Origin: CAVZZG01 sp963779685
Lineage (GTDB): Bacteria; Actinomycetota; Thermoleophilia; Gaiellales; F1-60-MAGs149
Direction of reading: 5' to 3'
Length of the DNA: 64,000 nt
Assembly (NCBI GenBank): GCA_963779685.1
Contig: CAVZZG010000001.1
Coordinates: forward strand, 1-64,000
Below are positions 13,542 through 21,966 of this stretch, piece by piece. Position numbers and translations under genes: made by a program. The notes beneath the pieces were generated by a model that was not told the DNA's origin, did no database searches, and was given only the letters and a program-made list of their open reading frames with translations. The first letter of the stretch is position 1; the number at the start of each line of letters is the position of its first letter.

Positions 13542-14488
13542 CCTTGAATCCCCAGTTCTACGCGACCCAGGACATCCCGGTCGACGGCCCGCCGCGAGAG
13601 ATCGTCGGCTACGGCGAGCATCCCCCCAAGGTCGCCTGGCCCGGCGGTGCGCGGGTGGCCGTGCAGATCGTCATCAACTACGAGGAGGGGTCGGAGAAGA
13701 CCTTCGCCATGGGCGACGGCGAGAACGACATCCTCTACGAGCTGCCGTTCAAGCTCGACGACCAGCGCGACCTGGCGGTGGAGTCGATGTACGAGTACGG
13801 CACCCGCGCCGGCATCTGGCGGATGTTCCGGATCTTCGACGCCGCCGGCATCCCGGTCACGTTCTTCGCCGCGGCCGTGGCGCTCGAGCGCAACATCGAG
13901 GTCGCCAGGAAGCTGGCCGCGCGCGGCGACGAGGCCGCGAGTCACGGGTTCCGCTGGTCGAACCACTTCGAGATGACCCGCGAGGAGGAGCGCGAGGCCA
14001 TCAAGCGGGCCATCGAATCCATCACCCGCACCGTCGGCACCCGTCCGCTCGGCTGGTACTGCCGCGAGATGAGCGTCAACACGCGCGAGCTGGTGGTCGA
14101 GGAGGGCGGGTTCGTGTACGACTCGGACTGCTACAACGACGACCTGCCGTACTGGTCGCGCATCGGCGGCAAGCCGCATCTGGTGGTGCCCTACGGACTG
14201 GTCGCGAACGACGCCCGCTACGTGCTGCCGCAGGGCTACTCGAGCCCCGACGACTTCTTCGCCACGGCCAAGGCGCACCTCGACCGCCTCCGCAACGACG
14301 GCGACGACGTGTCGCGGATGATGTCGGTCGGCCTGCACCCGCGCATCACCGGCAACCCGGCCCGTTCCGACGCCCTTGCCCGGTTCATCGACTACGGCCA
14401 GTCGCTCGGCGACGTCTGGTTCGCGCGCCGCATCGACATCGCCACCACGTTCATCGAGCAGCAGCCCGCGGCGAACTGGCTCTCTTAG
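13538..14488 (+). CDS. polysaccharide deacetylase-fold protein, PuuE allantoinase-like
   Basis: 316 residues of the NodB-like carbohydrate esterase 4 fold, in the branch containing the metal-independent allantoinase PuuE. Features are VQIVINYEEGSEKTFAMGD at the N-terminus, GIWRMFRIFDAAGIPVTFF, ASHGFRWSNH and GWYCREMSVNTRELV. The start ATG 13538 follows AGGAGG at 13528-13533. Together with an isochorismatase-like hydrolase, an SDR and an aminotransferase it looks like a nitrogen-compound (ureide or pyrimidine type) degradation unit. The exact substrate is not evident. Confidence 0.82.
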   Translation: MTLNPQFYATQDIPVDGPPREIVGYGEHPPKVAWPGGARVAVQIVINYEEGSEKTFAMGDGENDILYELPFKLDDQRDLAVESMYEYGTRAGIWRMFRIFDAAGIPVTFFAAAVALERNIEVARKLAARGDEAASHGFRWSNHFEMTREEEREAIKRAIESITRTVGTRPLGWYCREMSVNTRELVVEEGGFVYDSDCYNDDLPYWSRIGGKPHLVVPYGLVANDARYVLPQGYSSPDDFFATAKAHLDRLRNDGDDVSRMMSVGLHPRITGNPARSDALARFIDYGQSLGDVWFARRIDIATTFIEQQPAANWLS

Positions 14489-14490
14489 GG

Positions 14491-14943
14491 TCAGGCGACG
14501 ACGATGTCGGCGGGTGGGCGCAGCTCCAGCTCACCCGCCGGCACGTCCTCGCCGCAACGGCGGCAGCGCCACGAGACGGGCGGCACCCGGCCGCCGCAGC
14601 CGACGTGGGCTGCGAGGTAGTCGGGTTCGGGTCGTCCGAGGTGGTCGATGCCGAACCGGCCGAGCGTGATCACCACCGGGGCCAGGGCATGCCCCATGGC
14701 CGTCAGGCGGTAATCCGCCCGTAGCGGCCGCCGCGAGTAGACCTCGCGCGTGACGACCCCGCCGTCCTCCATCCGCCGCAGGCGACCTGCCAGGAGATTG
14801 GGTGCGATGGGCGCGAGCGAGCGCTGCAGGTCGGCGTACCGCGTGATCCCGCGCAGCAGGTCGCGGACGATCAGGAGCGTCCAGCGGTCGCCGAATGCAT
14901 CGAGCGTGGCCGCAACCGGGCAATCCGTCGGATAGGTGGACAC
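14491..14943 (-). CDS. HxlR-family transcriptional regulator
   Basis: 150 residues. A winged-helix HxlR domain occupies the first 100 (CPVAATLDAFGDRWTLLIVRDL, then LQRSLAPIAPNLLAGRLRRMEDGG), with the sensing-type cysteine near the N-terminus. The C-terminal extension has four cysteines (CGG ... CRRCGE) that resemble a small zinc ribbon. It is divergent from a class IV aminotransferase across 68 bases holding a dyad, so self-regulation and control of that neighbour are likely. Confidence 0.88.
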   Translation of the reverse strand: MSTYPTDCPVAATLDAFGDRWTLLIVRDLLRGITRYADLQRSLAPIAPNLLAGRLRRMEDGGVVTREVYSRRPLRADYRLTAMGHALAPVVITLGRFGIDHLGRPEPDYLAAHVGCGGRVPPVSWRCRRCGEDVPAGELELRPPADIVVA

Positions 14944-14958
14944 GACGACAGTTTACAA

Positions 14959-14986
14959 TCTATAGTCACTAGACACTTTCTAGCAA
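14959..14986 (-). promoter_or_regulatory. HxlR gene promoter with operator-like dyad
   Basis: On the reverse strand TTGCTA (14981-14986) and TATAGA (14959-14964) are 16 bases apart, a good -35/-10 pair for the HxlR gene. Between and over them lies a perfect inverted repeat CTAGA-cactt-TCTAG at 14969-14983. This short AT-rich stretch stands out against the GC-rich background and is the likely regulator binding site. Confidence 0.6.
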
Positions 14987-15011
14987 GTCACCGGGTGACG
15001 GGAGGTCGGAG

Positions 15012-15866
15012 ATGATCGCGTGGCTGGACGGCGTCTGGATGCCTGCCGAGGAGGCCCGCGTCTCCGTCCTCGACCACGGGCTGCTGTACGGGGACGGCGT
15101 CTTCGAGGGGATCCGCTTCTACGCCGGCCGGCCGTTCCTGCTCGACGACCATCTCGCCCGGCTCGAATCGTCGGCCAGGGCGATCATGCTCGACCTCCCC
15201 CATGACCGGGCCGCGCTCGCCGCGGTCTGCGAGGAGGCCGCGACCCGCACCGGCCTCGGCGACGGCTACCTCCGGCTCGTGGTGACGCGGGGCGTCGGCG
15301 CCCTCGGCGTCTCGCCGCACACGTGCGAGCGCGCGACCGCGTTCGTGCTCGCGGCGCCCCTCCAGCTCTATCCGGCGGAGTGCTACCGCGACGGCGTGGT
15401 CGTCGTGACGAGCGCCGTGCGGCGCGCCAATCCCGACGCGCTCCCGCCGCAGGTGAAGTCGCTCAACTACCTCACGTCCGTGCTCGCGAGCCTCGATGCG
15501 CGCCGCCAGGGTGCGCACGAGGCGCTGGTCCTCAACGCGCACGGTCACATCGCGGAGTGCAGTGCCGACAACGTCTTCCTCGTCTCCCGGGGCGTGGTGC
15601 GCACGCCGGTCGCCTCCCACGGTGCGCTCGACGGCATCACGCGCCGGCTCGTGCTGCGGCTGGCCGCCGACGTCGGCATCACGGTGGAGGAGACGCTGCT
15701 CTCTCCCGCCGACGCATGGGCGGCCGACGAGATGTTCCTGACGGGCACCGGCGCGGAGATCGTGCCCGTGCGGATGCTCGACGGCCGGGCGCTGCCGGGC
15801 GAACGCCCCGTCACCCTGCGGCTGCGTGAGGCGTTCACCTCGTTCATCGACAGCGGCGCGTGGTGA
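15012..15866 (+). CDS. class IV aminotransferase (branched-chain aminotransferase-like)
   Basis: 284 residues of fold type IV. Conserved features are the N-terminal VSVLDHGLLYGDGVFEGIR, the PLP lysine in PPQVKSLNYLTS, and the phosphate-binding E-(C)SADNVFLV followed by DGITRR and the TGTGAEIVPV loop. Branched-chain amino acid, D-amino acid and 4-amino-4-deoxychorismate enzymes share these motifs. IlvE-like is the most likely. A GGGAGG ribosome site precedes ATG 15012. It is divergent from the HxlR regulator. Confidence 0.85.
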   Translation: MIAWLDGVWMPAEEARVSVLDHGLLYGDGVFEGIRFYAGRPFLLDDHLARLESSARAIMLDLPHDRAALAAVCEEAATRTGLGDGYLRLVVTRGVGALGVSPHTCERATAFVLAAPLQLYPAECYRDGVVVVTSAVRRANPDALPPQVKSLNYLTSVLASLDARRQGAHEALVLNAHGHIAECSADNVFLVSRGVVRTPVASHGALDGITRRLVLRLAADVGITVEETLLSPADAWAADEMFLTGTGAEIVPVRMLDGRALPGERPVTLRLREAFTSFIDSGAW

Positions 15867-15880
15867 CAGGGTGAGCGGCT

Positions 15881-16687
15881 CTACGCGAGCGTGAGCAGGA
15901 TCGGGTCGCCCCGCTCGATCGCGCACACCTCGGCCAGCGAGCCGCTGTTGACTGCCAGCGAGGCCCAGCCGGACGAGTCGTCGTACACCACCATCTCCCC
16001 GGGGCGGACGTCCGCGAACGTCTGCGCGCGCACCGCGAAGTAGCGCGCGTCGCCGGCGCCGATCTCGATCCGCGCCCCACTCGCCAAACCGTGCTCGTCG
16101 AGCTCGGCGCCGCGGACGTTGAGCGCGACGTTGCCGAATCGGTCGACGCCGAGGGCCTCCGCCCGGACGGCGCCCGGTTCCAGCGCCGCCAGCGGCATCG
16201 TGACCCTGCTCAGGTCGCCCGGGTCGAGGGCCGGCCCGACGTCTGCCGCCGCCAGGCCGTGGGCCAGGTGCCCGGCGACCGGCGCGAACACGTCCCGGCC
16301 ATGGAACGTCCGGGACACCGGGTGCAGGTACAGGGCGTCGTTCGCGATCTCGTAGGCGGCCGTGATACCGCCGCACGCCTCGGCGGCGGGGATCAGCACG
16401 CCGTTGTCGGGGCCGACGAGGATGCGGCCGTCGCCGGTCACGATCACGACCGCGCGCCGGTCGGTGCCGACGCCCGGATCGACGACCGCCACGTGGACGC
16501 CGATCGGGGCGTACGGCACCGCCTGAGCCAGGGCGAGCGCTCCCGGCAGCACCGCCTGCGGCGTGATGCCGTGTGTCAGATGGATGACGCGGGCCTCGGG
16601 CGCGATCCGGGCGATCACGGCCTCCATGACGCCGGCGAACTCATCGACCGCGCCGAAGTCGGAGAGGAGGGTGACGACCGGTGGCAT
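15881..16687 (-). CDS. SAM hydroxide adenosyltransferase (DUF62 family)
   Basis: 268 residues. The family splits S-adenosylmethionine into adenosine and methionine using hydroxide and is related to the fluorinase. The motifs TLLSDFG..DEFAGVMEAVI, IHLTHGI, VVDPGVGTDRRAV, GPDNGVLIPAAE and HGRDVFAPVAGHLA are all present, as is the C-terminal domain. It converges on the aminotransferase with a 14-base gap. Confidence 0.9.
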   Translation of the reverse strand: MPPVVTLLSDFGAVDEFAGVMEAVIARIAPEARVIHLTHGITPQAVLPGALALAQAVPYAPIGVHVAVVDPGVGTDRRAVVIVTGDGRILVGPDNGVLIPAAEACGGITAAYEIANDALYLHPVSRTFHGRDVFAPVAGHLAHGLAAADVGPALDPGDLSRVTMPLAALEPGAVRAEALGVDRFGNVALNVRGAELDEHGLASGARIEIGAGDARYFAVRAQTFADVRPGEMVVYDDSSGWASLAVNSGSLAEVCAIERGDPILLTLA

Positions 16688-16702
16688 GCCCGCGACGCGA
16701 TT

Positions 16703-17464
16703 CTACCGCGCGTACGAGAAGACCACGGTGACGGTCGCGGCGATGTCCTGCGTGCCCGGATCGATCGGCACCGGCACCGGCTCGGCCGTCCCCGCCGACG
16801 GGGCCGCGGCGTCCTTGGCGGCGTACATGATGGGACCGCCGCCGCCGCCCTGATCATCGACCGACACGACGCCGCTGACGGTGACGCCCATCTGGGACGC
16901 GGCCGCCTGCGCCTTGGACCGGGCGTCCTCGATGGCCAGGCGCAGCGCCGATGCGTACGCAGCCTGCTGGTCGGCGACGGCGAACATCGGGCCCGAGACG
17001 CTGTCTGCACCGGCCGCGTTGGCCTCGGCGAGCAGCTTGCCGGCCTGGTTGACGTCGCGCACCTTGACGTTCAGCGACAGCTCCGCGCGCCAGTCCTTGG
17101 TGTCCCACTGCTGGTAGGTCCACGATCCCTGGGTCTGGAGGTCGGCATCCGCAACGCCCAGCTGCTTCAGGCGGGCACGCACGGCGGTCAGCTTCTTCGT
17201 CGCCTGGGCCAGCGCGGCCTGCGACGTCTTGGCGGTTGCGCCCGCGGTGACCGTGATGGTCGCGGTGTCGGGCTTGACCGTCACCGTGCCGGTGCCCGTG
17301 AACCGCAGGAACGGTGCCAGCGCGCCGGGATCGGTCGCCGCAGTCGCGGCGTTGGCGATGGCGGGGACGGGGCTGCCGTCGCCACCGGGGCGCAGGACGG
17401 CCACCGCCGCTATCGCCAGGGCACCGATCGCCACCGCGATCGGCAGTCTCGAACTGGAATTCAT
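16703..17464 (-). CDS. SIMPL-domain (DUF541) secreted protein
   Basis: 253 residues. One N-terminal hydrophobic segment (IAVAIGALAIAAVAVL) acts as a signal or anchor, then a SIMPL domain: FTGTGTVTVKPDTATITV, the repeated helix of LAQATKKLTAVRARLKQLGV, and SALRLAIEDARSKAQAAASQMG near the end. Family members are periplasmic or surface oligomers such as BP26. A Gly run (GGGGG) interrupts the C-terminal part. No function can be assigned. It lies 50 bases downstream of the cobA/hemD gene. Confidence 0.85.
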   Translation of the reverse strand: MNSSSRLPIAVAIGALAIAAVAVLRPGGDGSPVPAIANAATAATDPGALAPFLRFTGTGTVTVKPDTATITVTAGATAKTSQAALAQATKKLTAVRARLKQLGVADADLQTQGSWTYQQWDTKDWRAELSLNVKVRDVNQAGKLLAEANAAGADSVSGPMFAVADQQAAYASALRLAIEDARSKAQAAASQMGVTVSGVVSVDDQGGGGGPIMYAAKDAAAPSAGTAEPVPVPIDPGTQDIAATVTVVFSYAR

Positions 17465-17514
17465 CGCCGGCCTCCTTGGCCTCGTCGACCGACGGTCTGA
17501 CGGCGGCGGGTGGC

Positions 17515-18963
17515 TCAGGGTTCCCGGAGGCCGAGAATCGCCTCGACGAGTCCGTCGATATCGTGGTGCGCCGCCTCGGCGACCAGACCCACGCCGAGGT
17601 CCCGCGCAGCGCCGGACGTGATCGGGCCGATGCTGACGCCCCGGACCGCCGCCAGGTCGGCATCGGCGAACGCCTCGGCGAAGCGACGCACGGTCGACGC
17701 CGAGGTGAAGGTGACCAGGTTCGCCTCCAGCGCGGCGCGGCCCGGCGGCGCTTCGGCCACCGTCCGGTAGAGGTTCACGACATCGACCACGGCCGCGCCG
17801 GCCGCGCGCAGCCCATCGGGCACGACGTCCCGGGCCTCCTCCGCGCGGGCCACCAGGACGCGACGACCCGCAACGCCGGCGGCCAGCGCCTGGACGAGGC
17901 TCTCGCCGATGGCGCGCTCGGCCACCACGTCGGCCACCACGCCGACCTGCCGCAGGGCGCGGGCGGTGCCCGGTCCGATCGCGGCCACCTCGACGCCCGC
18001 GAGGCGCCTGGCGTCGCCGCCGATCCGCTCGAGCAGGAGCTCGGGGGCGTTGGGGCTCGTGATGCAGATGACGTCGTAGGCCGAGGGGTCGATCGGCGGG
18101 CCGGGCAGCGGCTCGATCCGGATCACCGGCGCCTCGATGACGTCGGCGCCGAGATCCCGCAGCCGGCCGACCAGCTCGCCGGCCTGAGCCCGTGCCCGTG
18201 TGACCGCGATCGTGCTCCCGTGCAGCGGTCGCCGGTCCGCCCAGGCGATCTGCTCGTGCAGCCGGGCGACCTCGCCGACGACGGTGATGGCCGGCGGCCG
18301 GATGCCGGTGGCCGCGGCCGCGATCGTCCCGAGGGTGCCGCCTATCACCTGCTGCCCGGCGGTCGTGCCCCGTGCGATCACGGCGGCCGGCGTGGCCGGA
18401 TCGCGGCCGCCGGCGACGAGCGCGGCAGCGATCTCCTCGAGACCGCCGACGCCCATCAGCAGGACTAGCGTGCCCCCGGCGCGGGCCAGCGCTTCCCAGT
18501 CGACGTCCCGCGTGCCCCGTGACGGATCCTCGTGACCGGTGACGAAGGTGACGTGGGTCGCGAGGCCACGATGGGTGACCGGGATCCCGGCGTAGGCCGG
18601 CACGGCCACGGCAGACGTGACGCCCGGCACGACCTCGAACTCGACGCCGGCCTCGCGCAGCGCGAGGGCCTCCTCGGAGCCGCGGCCGAACACGAAGGGA
18701 TCGCCGCCCTTCAGACGCACCACGACGCCGCCGCGCTGCCCGCGGTCGACCAGGACGGCGTTGATCTCGTCCTGCGTCAGGGCGTGGTGATCGGCCTCCT
18801 TGCCGGCGAAGATCCGTTCGCACGTCGCCGGGGCGTCGGCGACCAGTGCGGGCGACGCCAGCCGGTCGTAGACGAGCACGTCGGCGCGCCGCACGAGCTC
18901 CAGCCCGCGGATCGTGATCAGCCGGGGATCGCCAGGCCCGGCGCCCACCAGGTACACCGTCAT
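17515..18963 (-). CDS. cobA-hemD: uroporphyrinogen-III C-methyltransferase / uroporphyrinogen-III synthase fusion
   Basis: 482 residues. The N-terminal SUMT half (1-245) has VGAGPGDPRLITIRGLE, DVLVYDRL, VVRLKGGDPFVFGRG, PGVTSA and GIPVTHRG. The C-terminal HemD half (250-480) has STIAVTRARAQAGELVGRL, CITSPNAPELLLE, AIGPGTARAL and FTSASTVRRF. The fusion makes uroporphyrinogen III from hydroxymethylbilane and then methylates it to precorrin-2, the branch point to siroheme and cobalamin. Its ATG overlaps the hemC stop by 4 bases. Confidence 0.92.
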   Translation of the reverse strand: MTVYLVGAGPGDPRLITIRGLELVRRADVLVYDRLASPALVADAPATCERIFAGKEADHHALTQDEINAVLVDRGQRGGVVVRLKGGDPFVFGRGSEEALALREAGVEFEVVPGVTSAVAVPAYAGIPVTHRGLATHVTFVTGHEDPSRGTRDVDWEALARAGGTLVLLMGVGGLEEIAAALVAGGRDPATPAAVIARGTTAGQQVIGGTLGTIAAAATGIRPPAITVVGEVARLHEQIAWADRRPLHGSTIAVTRARAQAGELVGRLRDLGADVIEAPVIRIEPLPGPPIDPSAYDVICITSPNAPELLLERIGGDARRLAGVEVAAIGPGTARALRQVGVVADVVAERAIGESLVQALAAGVAGRRVLVARAEEARDVVPDGLRAAGAAVVDVVNLYRTVAEAPPGRAALEANLVTFTSASTVRRFAEAFADADLAAVRGVSIGPITSGAARDLGVGLVAEAAHHDIDGLVEAILGLREP

Positions 18964-19799
18964 CCGAGCTCCCGCGCGAGGGCGGCCGCGGTCGCGGCGG
19001 GGTCGCGGGAGTCGGTCACGATCGACCGGCCGTCCTTGTAGGCGTGAATGCGCCAGCCCGCGCCGGCCGGCTCGGCATGGACCGCGACCGCGACGGTGCA
19101 CCCTCCGCCGATCGCGCGCGTGACGAGGCGCTCGACGACCAGCGTCGCGCTCGCCACGACATCGCCGGCGCCCGCCAGCCGCGTTTCGTCGCCGCTCCGT
19201 ACCTGCATCGCGATGATGCCCTGGCCGGTCTCCGGGATCATCTCGTCGACGGGTATCCGGAATCCGATCTCGTCGCCGCGCCCCAGCCGGTCGAGGCCGC
19301 AGGCGGCGAGCAGCACGCCGTCGAGTCCGCGTTCCGTGCGCTTGCGAAGCCTCGTCTCGACGTTGCCGCGAAGCGGCTCGACCCGCAGGTCGGCACGCAG
19401 CACTGCCAGCTGCGAGCGGCGGCGCATCGACGCGGTGCCGACGCGCGCTCCGGCGGGCACCTCCGACCACGAGCGGGCCGGCCCGCACCAGGCATCGCGC
19501 GGGTCGGCGCGCGACAGGCACGCCGCGATCGTCAGGCGCTCGTCCTCGTCGTCGGTGAGATCCTTCGCGGAGTGCACGGCTACATCGATGCGCCCGTCGA
19601 GCAGGGCGGCCTCGATCTCGGTGGCGAAGATGCCCCGCGCGCCGATCTCGGCGAAGGAGCTCCGGACGTCGCGATCGCCCGCGGTCGAGAGCGGCACCAG
19701 CGTCACCGCCTGGCCGACCGCCCGGAGCGCCTCCGCCGCGAGTTCGGCCTGGGCGAGGGCGAGCCGCGATGCGCGCGTCCCGATCCTCGTCGGCGTCAC
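18960..19799 (-). CDS. hemC: porphobilinogen deaminase
   Basis: 279 residues, somewhat shorter than the usual 300-310 because domain 3 is compact. It polymerises four porphobilinogens to hydroxymethylbilane. Motifs are IGTRASRLALAQAE, VHSAKDLTDD, GTASMRRRSQLAVLRADL, LRGNVETRLRK and the dipyrromethane cofactor cysteine in IGGGCTVAVAVHA. The GTG start at 19799 overlaps the stop of the small CcmD-like gene (GTGA). The next gene supplies the following two pathway steps. Confidence 0.93.
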   Translation of the reverse strand: MTPTRIGTRASRLALAQAELAAEALRAVGQAVTLVPLSTAGDRDVRSSFAEIGARGIFATEIEAALLDGRIDVAVHSAKDLTDDEDERLTIAACLSRADPRDAWCGPARSWSEVPAGARVGTASMRRRSQLAVLRADLRVEPLRGNVETRLRKRTERGLDGVLLAACGLDRLGRGDEIGFRIPVDEMIPETGQGIIAMQVRSGDETRLAGAGDVVASATLVVERLVTRAIGGGCTVAVAVHAEPAGAGWRIHAYKDGRSIVTDSRDPAATAAALARELG

Positions 19800-19966
19800 G
19801 TCGGCTCGGCGGCCGGCGGCTGCGGCGGCTCTGCCGTCTCGAGACGCTTGACCTCGCGCTCGAGGCGGGCGAGCTTCTGCCCGATCAGCCACATGTAGGC
19901 GAGCACCGTCAGCCAGACGATGACGTACACCGCGGCCACGTACTCGACGCCCGTCCGCAAGCTCAC
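19796..19966 (-). CDS. ccmD: CcmD-like heme exporter accessory protein
   Basis: 56 residues. One transmembrane helix (YVAAVYVIVWLTVLAYMWLI) is followed by a charged coiled tail (ARLEREVKRLETAE), the size and layout of CcmD, which holds the CcmABC complex to the heme chaperone. Position between ccmC and hemC supports the call more than sequence does. The GTG at 19966 overlaps the ccmC stop by 4 bases. Confidence 0.75.
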   Translation of the reverse strand: MSLRTGVEYVAAVYVIVWLTVLAYMWLIGQKLARLEREVKRLETAEPPQPPAAEPT

Positions 19967-20652
19967 AGGTCGGTCCCTTCCTGGCGGCGGCGCAGCTCGC
20001 GGATCCGCAGGGCCAGGTCCTTTCCCGTCAACTCCACCTGGATCATCGCCGCACCGAGGCACAGCATCCCGCCGAGCGCGACCAGGAACGTCAGCAGGAA
20101 CTCGCGCGGCATGGCCGCGCCGCTGCTCGTGAACACGGTCGGGTGCACGAGCGACTGCGCGATGCGCACGGCCAGGAACGACAGCGGCACGAGTCCGACG
20201 CCGAGCAGCACGTAGACGGCCGAGTAGACGGCCCGGCGGGGGCCTTCCTCGAGCGAGAAGCGAAGCATGAAGTAGGCGCAGTAGTAGAGGAACAGGATCA
20301 GGAACGTGTTCAGCTGACGGTCCGACCAGTTCCACCAAACGCCCCAGGAGACCTTCGCCCAGATCGTGCCCGTGACGAGCACGAGCGTGCCGAAGATCGT
20401 CGCAACGTGCACCCCGACATAGGCGTGCAGATCCCATCGATCGGAACGGGTGCGGAGGTACATCGCCGCGCAGACCGCCGCGTAGCCGAAGCAGGCGTAC
20501 GCCGTCAGGGCGATCGGCACGTGGAAGTAGAAGATCTTCTGCGAGAAGCCCTGGTCGGCATCGTCCGCCGTCCACCAGAAGATCATCCCGATCGAGACCG
20601 GGATGGCGAGCGCGCTCAGGGCGAGGAAACGGGCACCGGGAAACGTCGTCAA
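19963..20652 (-). CDS. ccmC: heme exporter protein CcmC
   Basis: 229 residues with six transmembrane segments. The tryptophan-rich heme-handling motif reads WGVWWNWSDRQLNTFL near residue 105, and flanking histidines occur in YFHVPIALTAY and SLVHPTVFTSSG. CcmC presents heme to CcmE in system I-type maturation, and in many actinobacteria the ccmABC genes occur without a complete system I. The start is read as TTG 20652. No strong ribosome site is seen. Confidence 0.9.
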   Translation of the reverse strand: MTTFPGARFLALSALAIPVSIGMIFWWTADDADQGFSQKIFYFHVPIALTAYACFGYAAVCAAMYLRTRSDRWDLHAYVGVHVATIFGTLVLVTGTIWAKVSWGVWWNWSDRQLNTFLILFLYYCAYFMLRFSLEEGPRRAVYSAVYVLLGVGLVPLSFLAVRIAQSLVHPTVFTSSGAAMPREFLLTFLVALGGMLCLGAAMIQVELTGKDLALRIRELRRRQEGTDL

Positions 20653-20659
20653 GGGTCGG

Positions 20660-21322
20660 TCACTCTCCGGTCAGGTGCTCGTAGACGCCCCACCCGAGCA
20701 GGGCGAACAGACTATCGTAGAGCACCAGGAAGGCGAGCCCCTTGGTGCTGCCGCCGCCGTCGGGCAGCGCGCCCAGCGTCGCCGTCACGGCTGCGATCAC
20801 CAGCGGGATCGAGATCGGGAGGAACAGCACGGGGAGGAGCACGTCGCGGGTCCGGGCGGGCCCGGCGAGTGACGTCACCAGGACGCCGACCACCGCCAGC
20901 CCCACGTCGGCGAGCACGATCGCCGCCACCGTCGGCCCGAACGCCGGCGCATCCCGGCCGAACAGCATCAGGTAGAACGCCGGCACGGCGACGATCTCCA
21001 TGGCGCCCAGGAACGCGAGCTGGGCCAGCACCTTGCCGAGCCAGATCGCCGCCCGGTCGATGGGCGCCAGCAGGAGCGCCTCGATCGCGCCGTCCTCGGT
21101 GTCGGCTGCGAAGGCGCGGCCGAGCGCGAGCAGCGCCGTGAACAGGATGATCACCCAGAGCATGCCGGCCGCCGGCTTGACCGGGGCGCGGTCGCCGCCG
21201 AGGGCGAAGTGCACGACGACCAGCGTCGCCAGGACGAACTGGAGCATGCCGAGCACCACCTCGCGGCGCCGCACCTCGAGCAGCATGTCCTTGCGCGCCA
21301 GGACGAGCGCGCTCCGGATCAC
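20660..21322 (-). CDS. ccmB: heme exporter protein CcmB
   Basis: 220 residues with six transmembrane helices. The N-terminus ALVLARKDMLLEVRRREVVLGML and the following FAADTEDGAIEALLLAPIDRAAIWLGKVL are characteristic of CcmB, the membrane partner of the CcmA ATPase. The GTG at 21322 overlaps the ccmA stop (GTGA). The C-terminus ends 7 bases before ccmC. Confidence 0.92.
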   Translation of the reverse strand: MIRSALVLARKDMLLEVRRREVVLGMLQFVLATLVVVHFALGGDRAPVKPAAGMLWVIILFTALLALGRAFAADTEDGAIEALLLAPIDRAAIWLGKVLAQLAFLGAMEIVAVPAFYLMLFGRDAPAFGPTVAAIVLADVGLAVVGVLVTSLAGPARTRDVLLPVLFLPISIPLVIAAVTATLGALPDGGGSTKGLAFLVLYDSLFALLGWGVYEHLTGE

Positions 21323-21966
21323 GCCGCCACCTCGCCGTGCACCAGGCGCAGTGCTCGCGGGGCATGGCGGGCGGCGAACTCCTCGTCGTGGGTCGCCACC
21401 AGCACCGTCGCGGTCGTTGCCGCGAGGATCCGGTCGAGCACCTCCAGCCCTTCGCTGTCCAGGCCCGTCGTCGGCTCGTCCAGCAGCAGCAGCGACGGCT
21501 GCAGGAGCGGCACCCGCGCGAGGGCCAGCCGCTGCATCATCCCCCGCGAGAAGCCGTCGATGCGATCGCCGGCCCGATCGGCCAGGCCGACGTCCTCCAG
21601 TGCCGCAGGGACGCGGGCGAGGTCGACCCTCGCCAGGCGCGCCAGGAGGTCGAGGTTCTCCGCTGCCGTCAGCCCGCGGTAGCAGAGCGACCTGTGCGCG
21701 ACGTACCCGATGCGCCCGCGCACGGCGGGCGCGAGGTCGGCCGACGCGACACCGTCGACGAGGGCGTCGCCGGCGGTGGGACGGGCCAGGCCGGCCACGA
21801 TCCGCAGCAGCGTCGACTTGCCCGAGCCGTTCGCGCCGAGCAGCGCCAACCGCTCGCCCGGGTCGACGGCCACCGACACGCGGCGCAGGGCCACCCGCTC
21901 GCCGAATCTGCGCGAGCACTGCCGCAGCTCGACGGCGAGCCCGTTGCGGTCAGCCGGTGGCGACAT
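21319..21966 (-). CDS. ccmA: heme ABC exporter ATP-binding protein CcmA
   Basis: A 215-residue ABC ATPase: Walker A GANGSGKST, signature FSRGMMQRLALAR (SRGM rather than SGGQ, as usual for CcmA), Walker B LLLLDEPTTGLD and switch histidine VATHDEE. It powers the CcmABC(D) heme-handling complex. ATG 21966 lies 17 bases inside the ubiA end. Confidence 0.92.
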   Translation of the reverse strand: MSPPADRNGLAVELRQCSRRFGERVALRRVSVAVDPGERLALLGANGSGKSTLLRIVAGLARPTAGDALVDGVASADLAPAVRGRIGYVAHRSLCYRGLTAAENLDLLARLARVDLARVPAALEDVGLADRAGDRIDGFSRGMMQRLALARVPLLQPSLLLLDEPTTGLDSEGLEVLDRILAATTATVLVATHDEEFAARHAPRALRLVHGEVAA

